A stretch of DNA of 64,000 bases from Bacteroidales bacterium (GCA_017449975.1 JAFSYK010000071.1:40970-104969), one strand, 5' to 3'; counted from the stretch's first letter, positions 47,765 through 57,508 are shown. Numbers and translations: made by a program. The notes: generated by a model from the sequence alone, not told the origin.

Positions 47765-47920
47765 ATGGCAAAGAAAGTTGTTGCAACCCTGAAAACCTCT
47801 ACGGGCAAGAGCTACGCAAAGATCATCCGCATGGTCCGTTCCCCCAAGACCAACGCCTATATGTTCCAGGAGGAAATCGTTCCCTCTGAAGAAGTACAGG
47901 AGCGTCTGAAGAAGAAATAA
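47765..47920 (+). CDS. DUF4295 family small protein (ribosome-associated in Bacteroidetes)
   Basis: 51 residues, MAKKVVATLKTSTGKSYAKI... ending EEVQERLKKK. It starts 17 bp after rpmG and ends at TAA 47920, followed by an intrinsic terminator. Basic, Lys-rich, with no Cys. The family is nearly always next to rpmG in Bacteroidetes and is thought to act with the ribosome; that is family knowledge, not seen directly. Confidence 0.9.
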   Translation: MAKKVVATLKTSTGKSYAKIIRMVRSPKTNAYMFQEEIVPSEEVQERLKKK

Positions 47921-47977
47921 ATCTCCACTACAGGAGTCCTGGTAGGAAAAGGATTTTTTTCATAAGCTTTTGTTTTT

Positions 47978-48012
47978 ATCCCCTCGGAAGCAATTCCGAA
48001 GGGATTTTTTTT
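47978..48012 (+). terminator. Intrinsic terminator after rpmG-DUF4295
   Basis: Stem ATCCCCTCGGAA / TTCCGAAGGGAT with one mismatch and loop GCAA, then a run of T's (48005-48012). Confidence 0.88.
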
Positions 48013-48101
48013 GTCCTGGTTTCTGCAAACACGCAGCCTATTTAGCACAACGTTTCACCCCTACCCTAACCCAGAAAGAAGCACCCACCAATCAAATAAT
48101 G

Positions 48102-48152
48102 CCATTTTGACATTAAAATAGACCACTTTTGTCTTATTTTCTGTCAAAATGG
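48102..48152. promoter_or_regulatory. 11-bp inverted repeat, likely activator site for hsp20
   Basis: CCATTTTGACA (48102-48112) and TGTCAAAATGG (48142-48152) are a perfect inverted repeat with 29 nt between. It sits 14 bp before the sigma-54-like promoter, as an activator site or operator would. Confidence 0.55.
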
Positions 48153-48165
48153 CTGATATTTTATA

Positions 48166-48182
48166 CTGGCACAGGCATTGAT
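48166..48182 (+). promoter_or_regulatory. Sigma-54-type promoter for hsp20
   Basis: CTGGCACAGGCATTGAT matches the -24/-12 pattern TGGCAC-N5-TTGC with correct GG-to-G spacing (12 bp) and a single change (GA for GC at -12). No TAnnTTTG box lies between it and the gene 90 bp downstream. Confidence 0.5.
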
Positions 48183-48272
48183 AACTCCTAAGTGAAGTCG
48201 AACAAGAAACGACGACAGAAAGCAAAACAAAACAACAAATCAATAAACAATTAAAAATAGGAGATTCAAGCC

Positions 48273-48722
48273 ATGTTAGTAGCAAGAAGAAATCAAGATT
48301 TAATGCCCTCGCTGTTCAACGAACTCCTGGACTGGAACAACTGGAACAACGGCCTCTGGAGCGAAACGCACCACACGACGCCGAAGATGAACGTCAGTGA
48401 GACCGACAAGAACTACGAGCTGGAGATCTGCGTGCCGGGCCTGAAGAAAGAAGACCTCAACATCAGCATCGACCCCGACAACAACCTGGTGGTGGAGATG
48501 GTGCAAGAGGAGAAATCGGACGACAAGCAGAAGGAGAACGGTCGCAAGTACCTGCGTCGCGAATTCAGCCGGATGCAGTTCAAGCAGATGATGACGCTGC
48601 CCGACAACGTGAAGAAAGAAGACATCAAAGCACGCGTCAACGACGGCATCCTCTACATCGAACTGCCCAAGGTTACCGAGCAGGAAAAGAAAGCCCTGTC
48701 GCAGACAATACAGATCAACTAA
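48273..48722 (+). CDS. Hsp20 / alpha-crystallin small heat-shock protein
   Basis: 149 residues. A Met-rich head (MLVARRNQDLMPSLFNELLDWNNW) is followed by an alpha-crystallin domain (MNVSETDKNYELEICVPGLKKEDLNISIDPDNNLVVEM) and the C-terminal ARVNDGILYIELPKV. It acts as an ATP-independent holdase for unfolding proteins. The ATG follows the leader TAGGAGATTCAAGCC, whose AGGAG is an unusually good Shine-Dalgarno for this phylum. The leader is preceded by a sigma-54-like promoter and an 11-bp inverted repeat, so stress-dependent activation is likely. It is a single-gene unit. Confidence 0.94.
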   Translation: MLVARRNQDLMPSLFNELLDWNNWNNGLWSETHHTTPKMNVSETDKNYELEICVPGLKKEDLNISIDPDNNLVVEMVQEEKSDDKQKENGRKYLRREFSRMQFKQMMTLPDNVKKEDIKARVNDGILYIELPKVTEQEKKALSQTIQIN

Positions 48723-48749
48723 AACAACAAGTTCTTCTGACTGCAGAAA

Positions 48750-48783
48750 CAGCGGGAGCGGACCCAAGGGGCCGCTCCCGCTG
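48750..48783. terminator. Hairpin downstream of hsp20
   Basis: Stem CAGCGGGAGCGG / CCGCTCCCGCTG, loop of about 10 nt (ACCCAAGGGG), 28 bp after the hsp20 stop. There is only a weak T-run after it. The rest of the 48723-49021 gap holds no gene; the glsA promoter lies at its end. Confidence 0.6.
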
Positions 48784-48980
48784 CTATTATTAATCCCAAA
48801 AACATCAGAACGCAGGTGACACTTGGCACTGTCCACAGGTCTCTTTTGTTTCTGATGCAAAAGTACGACAGCCGAAGCACCCACACAATAGCCAAAAGTA
48901 GTGATTGTTCCCTTCAAAGTTTAACGTTTCATTGTTGACAAAAAAGAAAACGACACAGAAAAAATATATATAAATACTTC

Positions 48981-48988
48981 TAATTTTG
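48981..48988 (+). promoter_or_regulatory. Bacteroidetes -7 box for glsA-glsB-engB
   Basis: TAATTTTG, 34 bp before the ATG at 49022. It rules out the upstream TTG at 48986 as the true start. Confidence 0.65.
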
Positions 48989-49021
48989 CACAGAAGAGTT
49001 TCCTACCCTTTCTGCACAACG

Positions 49022-49885
49022 ATGGAAGACAAGACGATAGAAATTGGCCCGAAGCATATCGACCTGGAGAAGATTCTGGCCAACAAAAAAATCAAGGTTC
49101 CACGCCTGCTGTTGCGCTGGATGCACCGGCTGCTACATGTCGACGAGATGAACGCCGCCATCTACAACAACCGCCATCTCACGGGCATCCCCTTTGTCAA
49201 CGCCTTCTTCGAAGGCAAGGAGCCCTACAACCTGGGAGTGACGCTGGAGGTGGTCAACGCGGAAAACGTCCCCACCGACGGCAACCCCATCATCGCCGGC
49301 AACCACCCGCTGGGCGGTCCCGACGGACTGGCGGTGATGTCGGCCGTGGGCCGCAGACGCAGCGACATTCAGTTCCCTGTCAACGACTTTCTCATGTACC
49401 TGCCCGGGCTGGCGCCACTGTTCGTCCCCATCGACAAGGTACACCGCAACACCCGTAACGCCAACGCGCTGGAACAGGCCTTTGCCGCCCAAAACGCACT
49501 GCTCTATTTCCCCGCCGGACTCTGCTCCCGCAAACAGAAAGACGGCAGCATCCGTGACTTGGAATGGAAGCCAACGGTTATCAAGAAAGCGCAGCGTTAC
49601 CAGCGCGACATCATCCCCTTCTTCTTCGATGCACTGAACCGTCCGCGCTTCTACCGTATCGCCCGACTGCGGAAACGGCTGGGCATCAAATTCAACTTCG
49701 AGATGGCGCTGCTGCCCGCCGAGATGTTCGCCCAACGGGGCAAAAAGATGCGCATCGTATTCGGGAAGCCGATTCCTTACACCGTCTTCGACCAGCGCCA
49801 CACCGCCGCAGAGTGGGCGGCTCTGTTGCGCGAGCATATCTACAGACTGCAAGTCAACCCACTGGTAGCATTCAACCCCGCATAA
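49022..49885 (+). CDS. glsA: Glycine-lipid O-acyltransferase-like protein (GlsA type)
   Basis: 287 residues from the ATG at 49022 (MEDKTIEIGPKHIDLEKILANKKI). PlsC-like motifs: GNHPLGGPDG (His and Asp of the acyltransferase site, five residues apart), FVPIDKVHRN, YFPAGLCSRKQKDG, and FFDALNRPRFYRIARLRKRL. In Bacteroides, GlsB N-acylates glycine and GlsA O-acylates the product to make glycine lipids. The next gene is the GNAT partner, 19 bp downstream, so this is almost certainly the same pair. A general 1-acyl-glycerol-phosphate acyltransferase is less likely because of the pairing. Confidence 0.82.
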   Translation: MEDKTIEIGPKHIDLEKILANKKIKVPRLLLRWMHRLLHVDEMNAAIYNNRHLTGIPFVNAFFEGKEPYNLGVTLEVVNAENVPTDGNPIIAGNHPLGGPDGLAVMSAVGRRRSDIQFPVNDFLMYLPGLAPLFVPIDKVHRNTRNANALEQAFAAQNALLYFPAGLCSRKQKDGSIRDLEWKPTVIKKAQRYQRDIIPFFFDALNRPRFYRIARLRKRLGIKFNFEMALLPAEMFAQRGKKMRIVFGKPIPYTVFDQRHTAAEWAALLREHIYRLQVNPLVAFNPA

Positions 49886-49904
49886 CCCAACAATCATCAG
49901 ACCC

Positions 49905-50996
49905 ATGGATACACACATCGACACCTCGTATATCCGTCCGCCGGTAGACCGCAAGCTCATCAAGGAAGAATTGAACCGCAAGCTCTTTCTTCGCAAGACG
50001 AACTACGGCGGAAAAGAGATCTATGTCACCACCGCCCACCTCTCGCCCAACATCATGCAGGAGATCGGCCGTCTGCGCGAGTTGAGCTTCTGTCTGGACG
50101 GCGGCGGCACCGGCAAAGACTGCGACATCGACGAGTTCGACATCATGCCCGAGCCCTACTGCTTCAAGCAGCTGTTTGTGTGGAGTCCGGAGGACGAGGA
50201 GATTGTCGGCGGCTACCGTTTCATCCACGGCAGCAACATGATGCACAAAGACGACGGCACCATCATGACGCCCACGGCAGAGCTGTTCCACTACTCGGAG
50301 ACCTTCGTCAACGAATACCTCCCCTACACCGTGGAGCTGGGTCGCGCCTTCGTGCAGCCCGTCTTCCAGCCCAGCAACGACCGCAGCAAGGGACTCTACT
50401 CGCTCGACAACCTGTGGGACGGCCTGGGCGTGCTGGCCTTGGAGATACCCGAGACCCGCTACTTCTTTGGCAAAATAACCATGTACTCGCAGATGAACCA
50501 GCGGGCCAAAGACCTGATACTTTACTTCTACCAAAAACACTTCCCCGACCGTGACGGACTGGTACGCCCCTTCGAGCCGCTGCTCATCCAGTCGGACTAC
50601 AACGAGTTGGTGCGCATGTTCAACGGCAACAACTACAAAGAGGACTATCAGATACTGCTGCACCAGGTGCGCCAGCAAGGCTGCACGGTGCCCGCTATGA
50701 TCAACGCCTACATGCGCCTGTCGCCGACCATGCGCTCCTTCGGCACCGCACTGAACCACGAATTCGGCGAGACCGACGAGACCGGCATTCTGGTGACGTT
50801 GCGCGACATCGACCCCGAGAAACGCAAACGCTATGTAGAGAGCTACGAACACAAAAACCGAATTTTCGACCGCACACGCCTGTTCCGCATCAACATTCGC
50901 CGGATGCCGTGGTGGCGGAAGCAGAGCGACCAAGAGGAGCTGGACAACCTACGGCTCCTGAAACGACTTAAACGCAGAAGGGAACGCGACAAATGA
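49905..50996 (+). CDS. glsB: Glycine N-acyltransferase-like GNAT protein (GlsB type)
   Basis: 363 residues of the GNAT/hemolysin-like (OlsB-related) fold. Segments include IMQEIGRLRELSFCLDGGGTG, FDIMPEPYCFKQLFVWSPEDEEIVGGYRFIHG, FHYSETFVNEYLPYTVELGRAFVQPVFQPSNDRSKG, LRDIDPEKRKRYV. Paired with the glsA-type gene and overlapping engB by 4 bp (ATGA), so the three form one transcription unit. Predicted reaction: transfer of a 3-hydroxy acyl chain from acyl-ACP to glycine. The role comes from the known Bacteroides pair; no catalytic residue is confirmed here. Confidence 0.82.
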   Translation: MDTHIDTSYIRPPVDRKLIKEELNRKLFLRKTNYGGKEIYVTTAHLSPNIMQEIGRLRELSFCLDGGGTGKDCDIDEFDIMPEPYCFKQLFVWSPEDEEIVGGYRFIHGSNMMHKDDGTIMTPTAELFHYSETFVNEYLPYTVELGRAFVQPVFQPSNDRSKGLYSLDNLWDGLGVLALEIPETRYFFGKITMYSQMNQRAKDLILYFYQKHFPDRDGLVRPFEPLLIQSDYNELVRMFNGNNYKEDYQILLHQVRQQGCTVPAMINAYMRLSPTMRSFGTALNHEFGETDETGILVTLRDIDPEKRKRYVESYEHKNRIFDRTRLFRINIRRMPWWRKQSDQEELDNLRLLKRLKRRRERDK

Positions 50997-51595
50997 TAAT
51001 CAAAAGCGCCACATTCGTCATCAGCAACAGCGACTACCGAAAATGTCCCTCCGACGGGCTGCCTGAGTACGCCTTCATCGGAAGGAGCAACGTGGGCAAG
51101 TCGTCGCTCATCAACATGCTCACCGGTGTCAAAGGGCTGGCCAAGACCAGCAGCCGTCCCGGCAAGACGCAGCTGATTAACCATTTCCTCATCAACAAAC
51201 AGTGGTATCTGGTCGACCTGCCCGGCTACGGCTACGCACAGACCTCGAAAAGTTCGCGCCAGCACTGGCAGAAGATGACAGAGCAATACATGCTGCACCG
51301 CGAAGCGTTGACTAACGTCTATGTACTGGTGGACTCACGCATCGAGCCACGCCCCATCGACCTAGAGTTTATCAATTTCCTGGGCGCCAACGGCATCCCG
51401 CTGAGCATCGTGTTCACCAAGACCGACGGTGAGAAACAGCGTGAAGTCAGCGCAAATATCAACCGCTTCAAATCGGCTTTGCTCCAGCAATGGGAGGAAC
51501 TGCCCGACATAATGCTGACCTCGTCGTCCACCGGCTACGGACGCGACGCACTGCTGAACCATATCGAGAGCATCAATTCAGCAGTTAGCGGTTAG
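50993..51595 (+). CDS. engB: Ribosome biogenesis GTPase EngB/YsxC
   Basis: 200 residues, P-loop GTPase needed for large-subunit assembly. Motifs: GRSNVGKSSLINML (G1), VDLPGYGYAQ (G3), TKTDGEKQ (G4), SSSTGYGRDALL (G5). The G2 region (SSRPGKTQLINHF) is intact. The start overlaps glsB's stop. The TAG stop lies within a GTTAGC repeat (GCAGTTAGCGGTTAGCAGTTAGG), followed by CCTAGG and CCTTTCAAA arrays. Confidence 0.95.
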   Translation: MIIKSATFVISNSDYRKCPSDGLPEYAFIGRSNVGKSSLINMLTGVKGLAKTSSRPGKTQLINHFLINKQWYLVDLPGYGYAQTSKSSRQHWQKMTEQYMLHREALTNVYVLVDSRIEPRPIDLEFINFLGANGIPLSIVFTKTDGEKQREVSANINRFKSALLQQWEELPDIMLTSSSTGYGRDALLNHIESINSAVSG

Positions 51596-51758
51596 CAGTT
51601 AGGCAATCCTAGGAAATCCTAGGCAGTCCTAGCAGATAGTGATTACCCTTCAAACCTTTCAAACCTCTTAAACCTTTCAAACCTCTCAAACCTCTCAAAC
51701 CTTTCAAACCCTCAAACCCTTCAAACCCTTTAAACGTTAAACATTAAACGTTAAACGA
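51580..51758. repeat. Array cluster: GTTAGC, CCTAGG+4, CCTTTCAAA/CCTCTCAAA and TTAAACG units
   Basis: From 51580 GTTAGC units straddle the engB stop; CCTAGG hexamers with 4-nt spacers at 51607-51632; CCTTTCAAA/CCTCTCAAA units (period 9) at 51648-51720; TTAAACG/TTAAACATT units to about 51758. No gene in this gap. Confidence 0.88.
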
Positions 51759-51773
51759 CAACTAAAAGCAACT

Positions 51774-53243
51774 ATGAGAAAAATAGCCTTTGTCTTTTTG
51801 TTTCTTTTTTCCGCAATCGTAGGCCCCAACGCCAACGCGCAGACGGTGGCAGCCATCAAACAGAGCGTCAACGAAGTGCTGAAGAGTGCCGGCATGAACC
51901 ATGCCTCCCTCTCGGTCTCTGTATACAACATCACCAAGAAAGAGACCGTGTACAGCTACCAGCCGCAGATGTCGCTCATCCCCGGCTCGCTGAGCAAACT
52001 GTTCACCACCGCCATCGGCTTCGAGCAACTGGGCAGCTCGTTCCGATTCAAGACCGTGCTGGCCTACGACGGCTTCATCGACCAGAGAGGCACGCTGAAC
52101 GGCAACCTGTATGTCATTGGCGGCGGCGACCCCATGCTGGGCTCCTACCGCTTCCAACAGACGACACCCGACACCCTTTTCGCACAATGGACGGCGGCGC
52201 TGAAAGGACGTGGCATCCATCACATCAACGGACGCATCTTCTACCATACAGGCATCTTCGACAACAAGCCGTTGCACGACTCCTGGAACTGGGGCGACGT
52301 AGGCAACTACTACGGTGCCGGCGCCTATGGCCTGAACTTCCACGAGAACATGTACTTCGTCTACTTCAATCCGGGCAAAGATGCCGGCTATCCCGCCACG
52401 GTGGCACAGATAGAACCCAAAGCGTTGAACGTGCGCGGCTACAACGAGGTGACGACCGCCGGCAGAGGCACCGGCGACCAGGTGGTCATCTATGGCGACC
52501 CCGGCAACAGCATCCGTCGCTACTGCGGCACCGTGCCGCTGGGTAAGGAGAACTTCCCCGTGCGCGGCGCCATGCCGTCGCCGCCGCGGAGCTGCACGGA
52601 ACTCTTTGCCGACTACCTGCGCACACACGACATCCCCGTGTCGAACAACGTGGCGGAGAGCACCACCCTGCCCTCCAATCTGACCACGCTGCTGGAGCAC
52701 CACTCCAACACCTACTACGTCATTGCGCAATACACCAACCAGACCAGCAACAATATCTACGCCGAGAGCATCTTCAAATACCTGGGCTACAAAGCCTACA
52801 CCAAAGGAACATTTGAGAACGGCCGTAAGAACATCAACCAATACTTCAAAAACAACAACCTCAACGCCAGTGGCGTGCAGATTGTTGACGGCTGCGGCCT
52901 TTCGCGCAACAACCTGGTGACGACCGACTTCGTCTGCCGTTTCCTGACCCTTATCCAAGGCAAGGAGGAATACAGAGACTTCCGCAACTCGCTGGCCAAA
53001 GTGAACGAGAGCGGCACAGCCCGCAACATACTGAAGGGCCTGCCCAAGGGCATCGAAGTGTCGCTGAAGAGCGGCACACTGGACAACGTGAAAGCCTACG
53101 CCGGCTACGTCACCAACGAGCAAAACGAGACGCTCTGCTTCTGCATCATCAGCAACAACCACACCTGCAGCAACGCCGACATCAAGGCCAAGATGGAGAA
53201 GATGCTCCGCCCCATCGCGCTGTATAAATCCAGCAGCAAATAG
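51774..53243 (+). CDS. dacB: D-alanyl-D-alanine carboxypeptidase/endopeptidase (PBP4/DacB, S13)
   Basis: 489 residues. Signal peptide MRKIAFVFLFLFSAIVGPNANAQ. Serine-peptidase active site SLSK (PGSLSKLFTTA), SRN (VDGCGLSRNNLV) and the KSG triad (LKSGTLDNVKAYAGYVT) in the expected order, with a large insert domain between SxxK and SxN typical of S13. It trims peptidoglycan stem peptides in the periplasm. It is convergent with mreB and ends at a hairpin terminator shared by the two. Confidence 0.95.
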   Translation: MRKIAFVFLFLFSAIVGPNANAQTVAAIKQSVNEVLKSAGMNHASLSVSVYNITKKETVYSYQPQMSLIPGSLSKLFTTAIGFEQLGSSFRFKTVLAYDGFIDQRGTLNGNLYVIGGGDPMLGSYRFQQTTPDTLFAQWTAALKGRGIHHINGRIFYHTGIFDNKPLHDSWNWGDVGNYYGAGAYGLNFHENMYFVYFNPGKDAGYPATVAQIEPKALNVRGYNEVTTAGRGTGDQVVIYGDPGNSIRRYCGTVPLGKENFPVRGAMPSPPRSCTELFADYLRTHDIPVSNNVAESTTLPSNLTTLLEHHSNTYYVIAQYTNQTSNNIYAESIFKYLGYKAYTKGTFENGRKNINQYFKNNNLNASGVQIVDGCGLSRNNLVTTDFVCRFLTLIQGKEEYRDFRNSLAKVNESGTARNILKGLPKGIEVSLKSGTLDNVKAYAGYVTNEQNETLCFCIISNNHTCSNADIKAKMEKMLRPIALYKSSSK

Positions 53244-53263
53244 TAAGCACACCTTTATAAAAG

Positions 53264-53295
53264 ATGAGGCCGCCTCCGAAAGGAAGCGGCCTCAT
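53264..53295. terminator. Convergent terminator between dacB and mreB
   Basis: Stem ATGAGGCCGC / GCGGCCTCAT with inner TCC-GAAA-GGA hairpin. It lies 21 bp after the dacB stop and 20 bp after the mreB 3' end on the other strand. Confidence 0.75.
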
Positions 53296-53314
53296 TGCTT
53301 ATGTAGCCTGACGC

Positions 53315-54340
<1,026 letters not shown>

Positions 54341-54442
54341 TTTTGGAACTAAAAGCTAAAAACTAAAAACTAAATGTTTAATGAATCTAACAAAAAATAT
54401 ACGTGAAACCGTGAAAAAGGTTTCAAAAAATTACCTGCTTCA

Positions 54443-55963
54443 TTAGTGTTTGAAGTGGCGGACGCCGGTGATGGCCATGCCCATGTGGTGCGCCTCACAG
54501 TAGTCGATGCTGTCTTGGTCATGGATGGAGCCGCCGGGGTGCGCCACGGCGACGATGCCCGCGTCGTGGGCAATCTCGACACAGTCGGCGAAGGGGAAGA
54601 AGGCGTCGCTGGCCATGACGGCACCGTTGAGGTCGACGCCGAACGACTGTGCCTTGGCGATAGCCTGACGCAACGCGTCGACACGCGAAGTCTGACCCGT
54701 GCCCGAAGCACAAAGCTGTCCGTTCTTGGCCAGCACGATGGCGTTGCTCTTGGTGTGCTTCACCAGAATGGTGGCAAACGCCAGATCGGCGGCCTGCTGG
54801 TCGGTGATGGGCGTCGAGGTGACACTCTTCTTCATCTCGTCGACCTGCGGCACCACCGTGTCGCGGTCCTGCACCAGCACACCGTTCAGCACATTACGGA
54901 ACATTTGTTTGGGCATCGCAAAAGCTTTGCGACGCAGGATGATGCGATTCTTCTTGCCTTTCAACACTTGCAAAGCGTCGTCGTCATAGTCGGGGGCGAT
55001 GCAGACCTCGAAGAAAATCTTGTGCATCTCTTCGGCCACCTCCTTCGTCACCTTGCGGTTGGTGACCAGAATGCCGCCAAAAGCGCTGACGGGGTCACCT
55101 GCCAAGGCATCCTTCCAGGCCTCCAACAGACTGTCGCGGCAAGCCATGCCACAAGCGTTGTTGTGCTTGAGGATGGCGAAAGCCGTCTGCTGGAAATCGT
55201 CGATCAAGCAGCACGCCGCGTCGATGTCGCCCAGGTTGTTGTAGGAAATCTCCTTGCCGTTGAGCTTGTCGAAGCAGCCGTCGATGTCGCCAAAGAAGAG
55301 GCCCTGCTGGTGGGGGTTCTCGCCATAGCGCAGCGGCGTAGCCTGACGTACCGACTGCTGGAACACCGGCATCTTCTCCGTCTCGTTGAAGTGGTTGAAG
55401 ATGGCTGAGTCGTAGTGCGAGCTGACAGCGAAAGCGTAGGCCGCGAAGCGGTGACGCTGCTCGAGAGTGGTACAACCCTGCTGGGCGTTGTAGATCTCGA
55501 GGAACTCGGCGTAGTGGTCGACAGCGGGGACGATGACCACGTCGTTGAAATTCTTGGCGGCGGCGCGGATGAGCGAGATGCCGCCAATGTCGATTTTCTC
55601 GATAATGTCCTGCTCAGCAGCACCGGAAGCCACCGTCTGCTCAAACGGATAGAGGTCGACAATCACCAGGTCAATTTCGGGAATCTCGTATTCCTTCAGC
55701 TGCTCGCCATCACTGAACATATCGCGACGACTGAGGATGCCGCCGAACACCTTGGGGTGCAACGTCTTGACACGACCGCCGAGAATCGAGGGATAGCCCG
55801 TGAGGTTCTCGACCGCCACCGGCTCGATGCCGAGGTCTTGGATGAATTTCTGGGTGCCACCCGTTGAATAGATGGTGACGCCGTTGGCATGAAGGGCGCG
55901 GACGATAGGCTCCAGTCCGTCCTTGTAAAACACCGAAATTAAGGCTGATTGTATTTTCTTCAT
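54443..55963 (-). CDS. purH: Bifunctional AICAR formyltransferase / IMP cyclohydrolase
   Basis: 506 residues, normal length; last two steps of IMP synthesis. The N-terminal cyclohydrolase domain (ISVFYKDGLEPIVRALHANGVTIYSTGG, LTGYPSILGGRVKTLHPKVFGGIL) is followed by the C-terminal formyltransferase with KHNNACG, GDPVSAFGGI and ASDAFFPFADCVEIAHDAGIVAVAHPGGSI. In many Bacteroidales purH is next to mreB, as here. It starts with ATG at 55963. The upstream gap to pfkA is filled by the composite repeat. Confidence 0.97.
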   Translation of the reverse strand: MKKIQSALISVFYKDGLEPIVRALHANGVTIYSTGGTQKFIQDLGIEPVAVENLTGYPSILGGRVKTLHPKVFGGILSRRDMFSDGEQLKEYEIPEIDLVIVDLYPFEQTVASGAAEQDIIEKIDIGGISLIRAAAKNFNDVVIVPAVDHYAEFLEIYNAQQGCTTLEQRHRFAAYAFAVSSHYDSAIFNHFNETEKMPVFQQSVRQATPLRYGENPHQQGLFFGDIDGCFDKLNGKEISYNNLGDIDAACCLIDDFQQTAFAILKHNNACGMACRDSLLEAWKDALAGDPVSAFGGILVTNRKVTKEVAEEMHKIFFEVCIAPDYDDDALQVLKGKKNRIILRRKAFAMPKQMFRNVLNGVLVQDRDTVVPQVDEMKKSVTSTPITDQQAADLAFATILVKHTKSNAIVLAKNGQLCASGTGQTSRVDALRQAIAKAQSFGVDLNGAVMASDAFFPFADCVEIAHDAGIVAVAHPGGSIHDQDSIDYCEAHHMGMAITGVRHFKH

Positions 55964-56069
55964 TGTACGATAATTTATATATTTGATTTCTCCCGCCTTG
56001 GCGTAATCTGTTAATCTGGACTCCGTCCCCGGGATTTTGTATCTGCTGATTCTTTGTTTTTTTTCCTGC

Positions 56070-56245
56070 TCGCGCTTCGCACTCGCAAAATCTTGTAAAT
56101 CTTGTTCATCGGGCGTACACGGGAGTACGCCCCTACGGTCTTAACTACCTAATTCAATAACCCATAACCAATAACCTATAACCATTCATTCGCCTTAACT
56201 ACTTAACTACTGTCTACTTAACTACTGTCTATTAACTACTCTAAA
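56070..56245 (-). repeat. Composite intergenic repeat, copy 2 (inverted)
   Basis: Reverse complement of the 47175-47345 element with the same order of modules, including GGGCGTACACGGGAGTACGCCCCTACGG at 56110-56137. Arms of about 165 bp, roughly 85-90 percent alike by eye. It fills the 297-bp gap between pfkA and purH; no gene in the gap. Confidence 0.85.
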
Positions 56246-56260
56246 CCACTAACCACTGAA

Positions 56261-57361
56261 TCAATCTCCGAACGCGATGCCCAATCCTTTGGCGGTATGC
56301 ACCAGACGGCTGTCGGGACTGACGAGGTTTTGTGTACGCACGGCCTCGGCCAGCGGGATGCCGACGATGTCGGGATGGTGGTATGCCACCATCTGACCAA
56401 AGCGACCGTCCATCACAAACTCCATGGCGCGCACACCGAACTCCGATGCCAGCACACGGTCGAAAGCAATAGGGGTGCCACCGCGCTGCAGATGTCCGAG
56501 AATGGTGTAGCGGATGTCGTGTTCCACGCCAGCGGCCTTAAGGTCGGCGGCAAGCTGTTCGCCCACGCCGCCCAGCTTGATGTGCTGGTAGCCCACCTCG
56601 TCGGAGACGGCGCCCGTGACGCTACCGCCGCGAGGCTTGGCGCCTTCGGCGACAACGATGATACAATAGCCTCGACGCTTGTCGTATCGCTGCGCTATCT
56701 TCTCCTTCACACGATCGATATCGTAGGGTATCTCGGGGATGAGACAGACATCGGCACCGCCGGCGATGGCGCTGTGGAGCGCAATCCATCCTGCGTCGCG
56801 TCCCATCACTTCGAGGATGAACACACGGTTGTGCGACGCTGCCGTCGTCACCAGCTTGTCGATGGCGTCGGTACAGATCTGCACCGCTGTCTGGAAGCCG
56901 AAAGTGTAGTCGGTCATCGACAGGTCGTTGTCGATGGTCTTGGGCACACCCACAATGTTGAGACCCTTCTCATAAAGTCCCAACGAGATGCGCTGCGAAC
57001 CGTCGCCGCCAATGTTGATGACGGCGTCGACGCCGATATAGCTGAGTTTGCGCAGCATCTCGTCGCTGCGGTCCACTGTGGTCCAGCTGCCGTCGGGCTG
57101 CCGCACCGGCCAGGCAAAGGGGCCACCCTTGTTGGTGGTGCCGAGGATGGTGCCGCCCTGTATCTGGAGGCCTTCCACCCGCTTCTCATCGAGCTCAATA
57201 ATCTCCGTAGGCTCGCGCAACACGCCGTTGAACGACTCCACACAGCCCACCACTTCCCAGTCGGTGGTCTGCGAGGCACGTTTCACGATGCCGCGGATGA
57301 CCGCATTGAGACCAGGGCAGTCGCCGCCGCCCGTCAATACCATTACACGTTTCAATGCCAT
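56261..57361 (-). CDS. pfkA: 6-phosphofructokinase
   Basis: 366 residues. The N terminus VMVLTGGGDCPGLNAVIRGIVKRA, the substrate site NIGGDGSQRISLGLYEKG, PKTIDNDLSMTDYTFGFQTAVQ and EVMGRDAGWIALHSAIAGGADVCLIPEIP are all typical. The GGDGS loop (Gly at the ATP/PPi position) predicts ATP use, but PKTIDND has Lys where strict ATP enzymes have Gly, as in mixed actinobacterial types; the phosphoryl donor is therefore unclear. It catalyses the committed glycolytic step. The promoter TATCTTTG lies 66 bp upstream. Confidence 0.94.
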   Translation of the reverse strand: MALKRVMVLTGGGDCPGLNAVIRGIVKRASQTTDWEVVGCVESFNGVLREPTEIIELDEKRVEGLQIQGGTILGTTNKGGPFAWPVRQPDGSWTTVDRSDEMLRKLSYIGVDAVINIGGDGSQRISLGLYEKGLNIVGVPKTIDNDLSMTDYTFGFQTAVQICTDAIDKLVTTAASHNRVFILEVMGRDAGWIALHSAIAGGADVCLIPEIPYDIDRVKEKIAQRYDKRRGYCIIVVAEGAKPRGGSVTGAVSDEVGYQHIKLGGVGEQLAADLKAAGVEHDIRYTILGHLQRGGTPIAFDRVLASEFGVRAMEFVMDGRFGQMVAYHHPDIVGIPLAEAVRTQNLVSPDSRLVHTAKGLGIAFGD

Positions 57362-57427
57362 AAAAAACTTTTGATAACAAACGGATAGCCATATTTTAGC
57401 CCTCGCAATGAACTAAAATATGACTTA

Positions 57428-57435
57428 CAAAGATA
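57428..57435 (-). promoter_or_regulatory. Bacteroidetes -7 box for pfkA
   Basis: TATCTTTG, minus strand, 66 bp before the pfkA ATG; divergent from the box at 57501. Confidence 0.6.
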
Positions 57436-57500
57436 CAAAAATGTTTCCAAAAAACAGTGGTTTTTCATAAAATCACATTGCAAAAAACATGGGAATTATG

Positions 57501-57508
57501 TACCTTTG
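57501..57508 (+). promoter_or_regulatory. Bacteroidetes -7 box for the beta-CASP gene
   Basis: TACCTTTG, 31 bp before the ATG at 57539, with TTGCAAAAAACA about 20 nt upstream as a possible -33 element. Confidence 0.6.

Noticed and set aside
48986-49021. TTG start for glsA
   Set aside because: The codon is inside the TAATTTTG promoter box.
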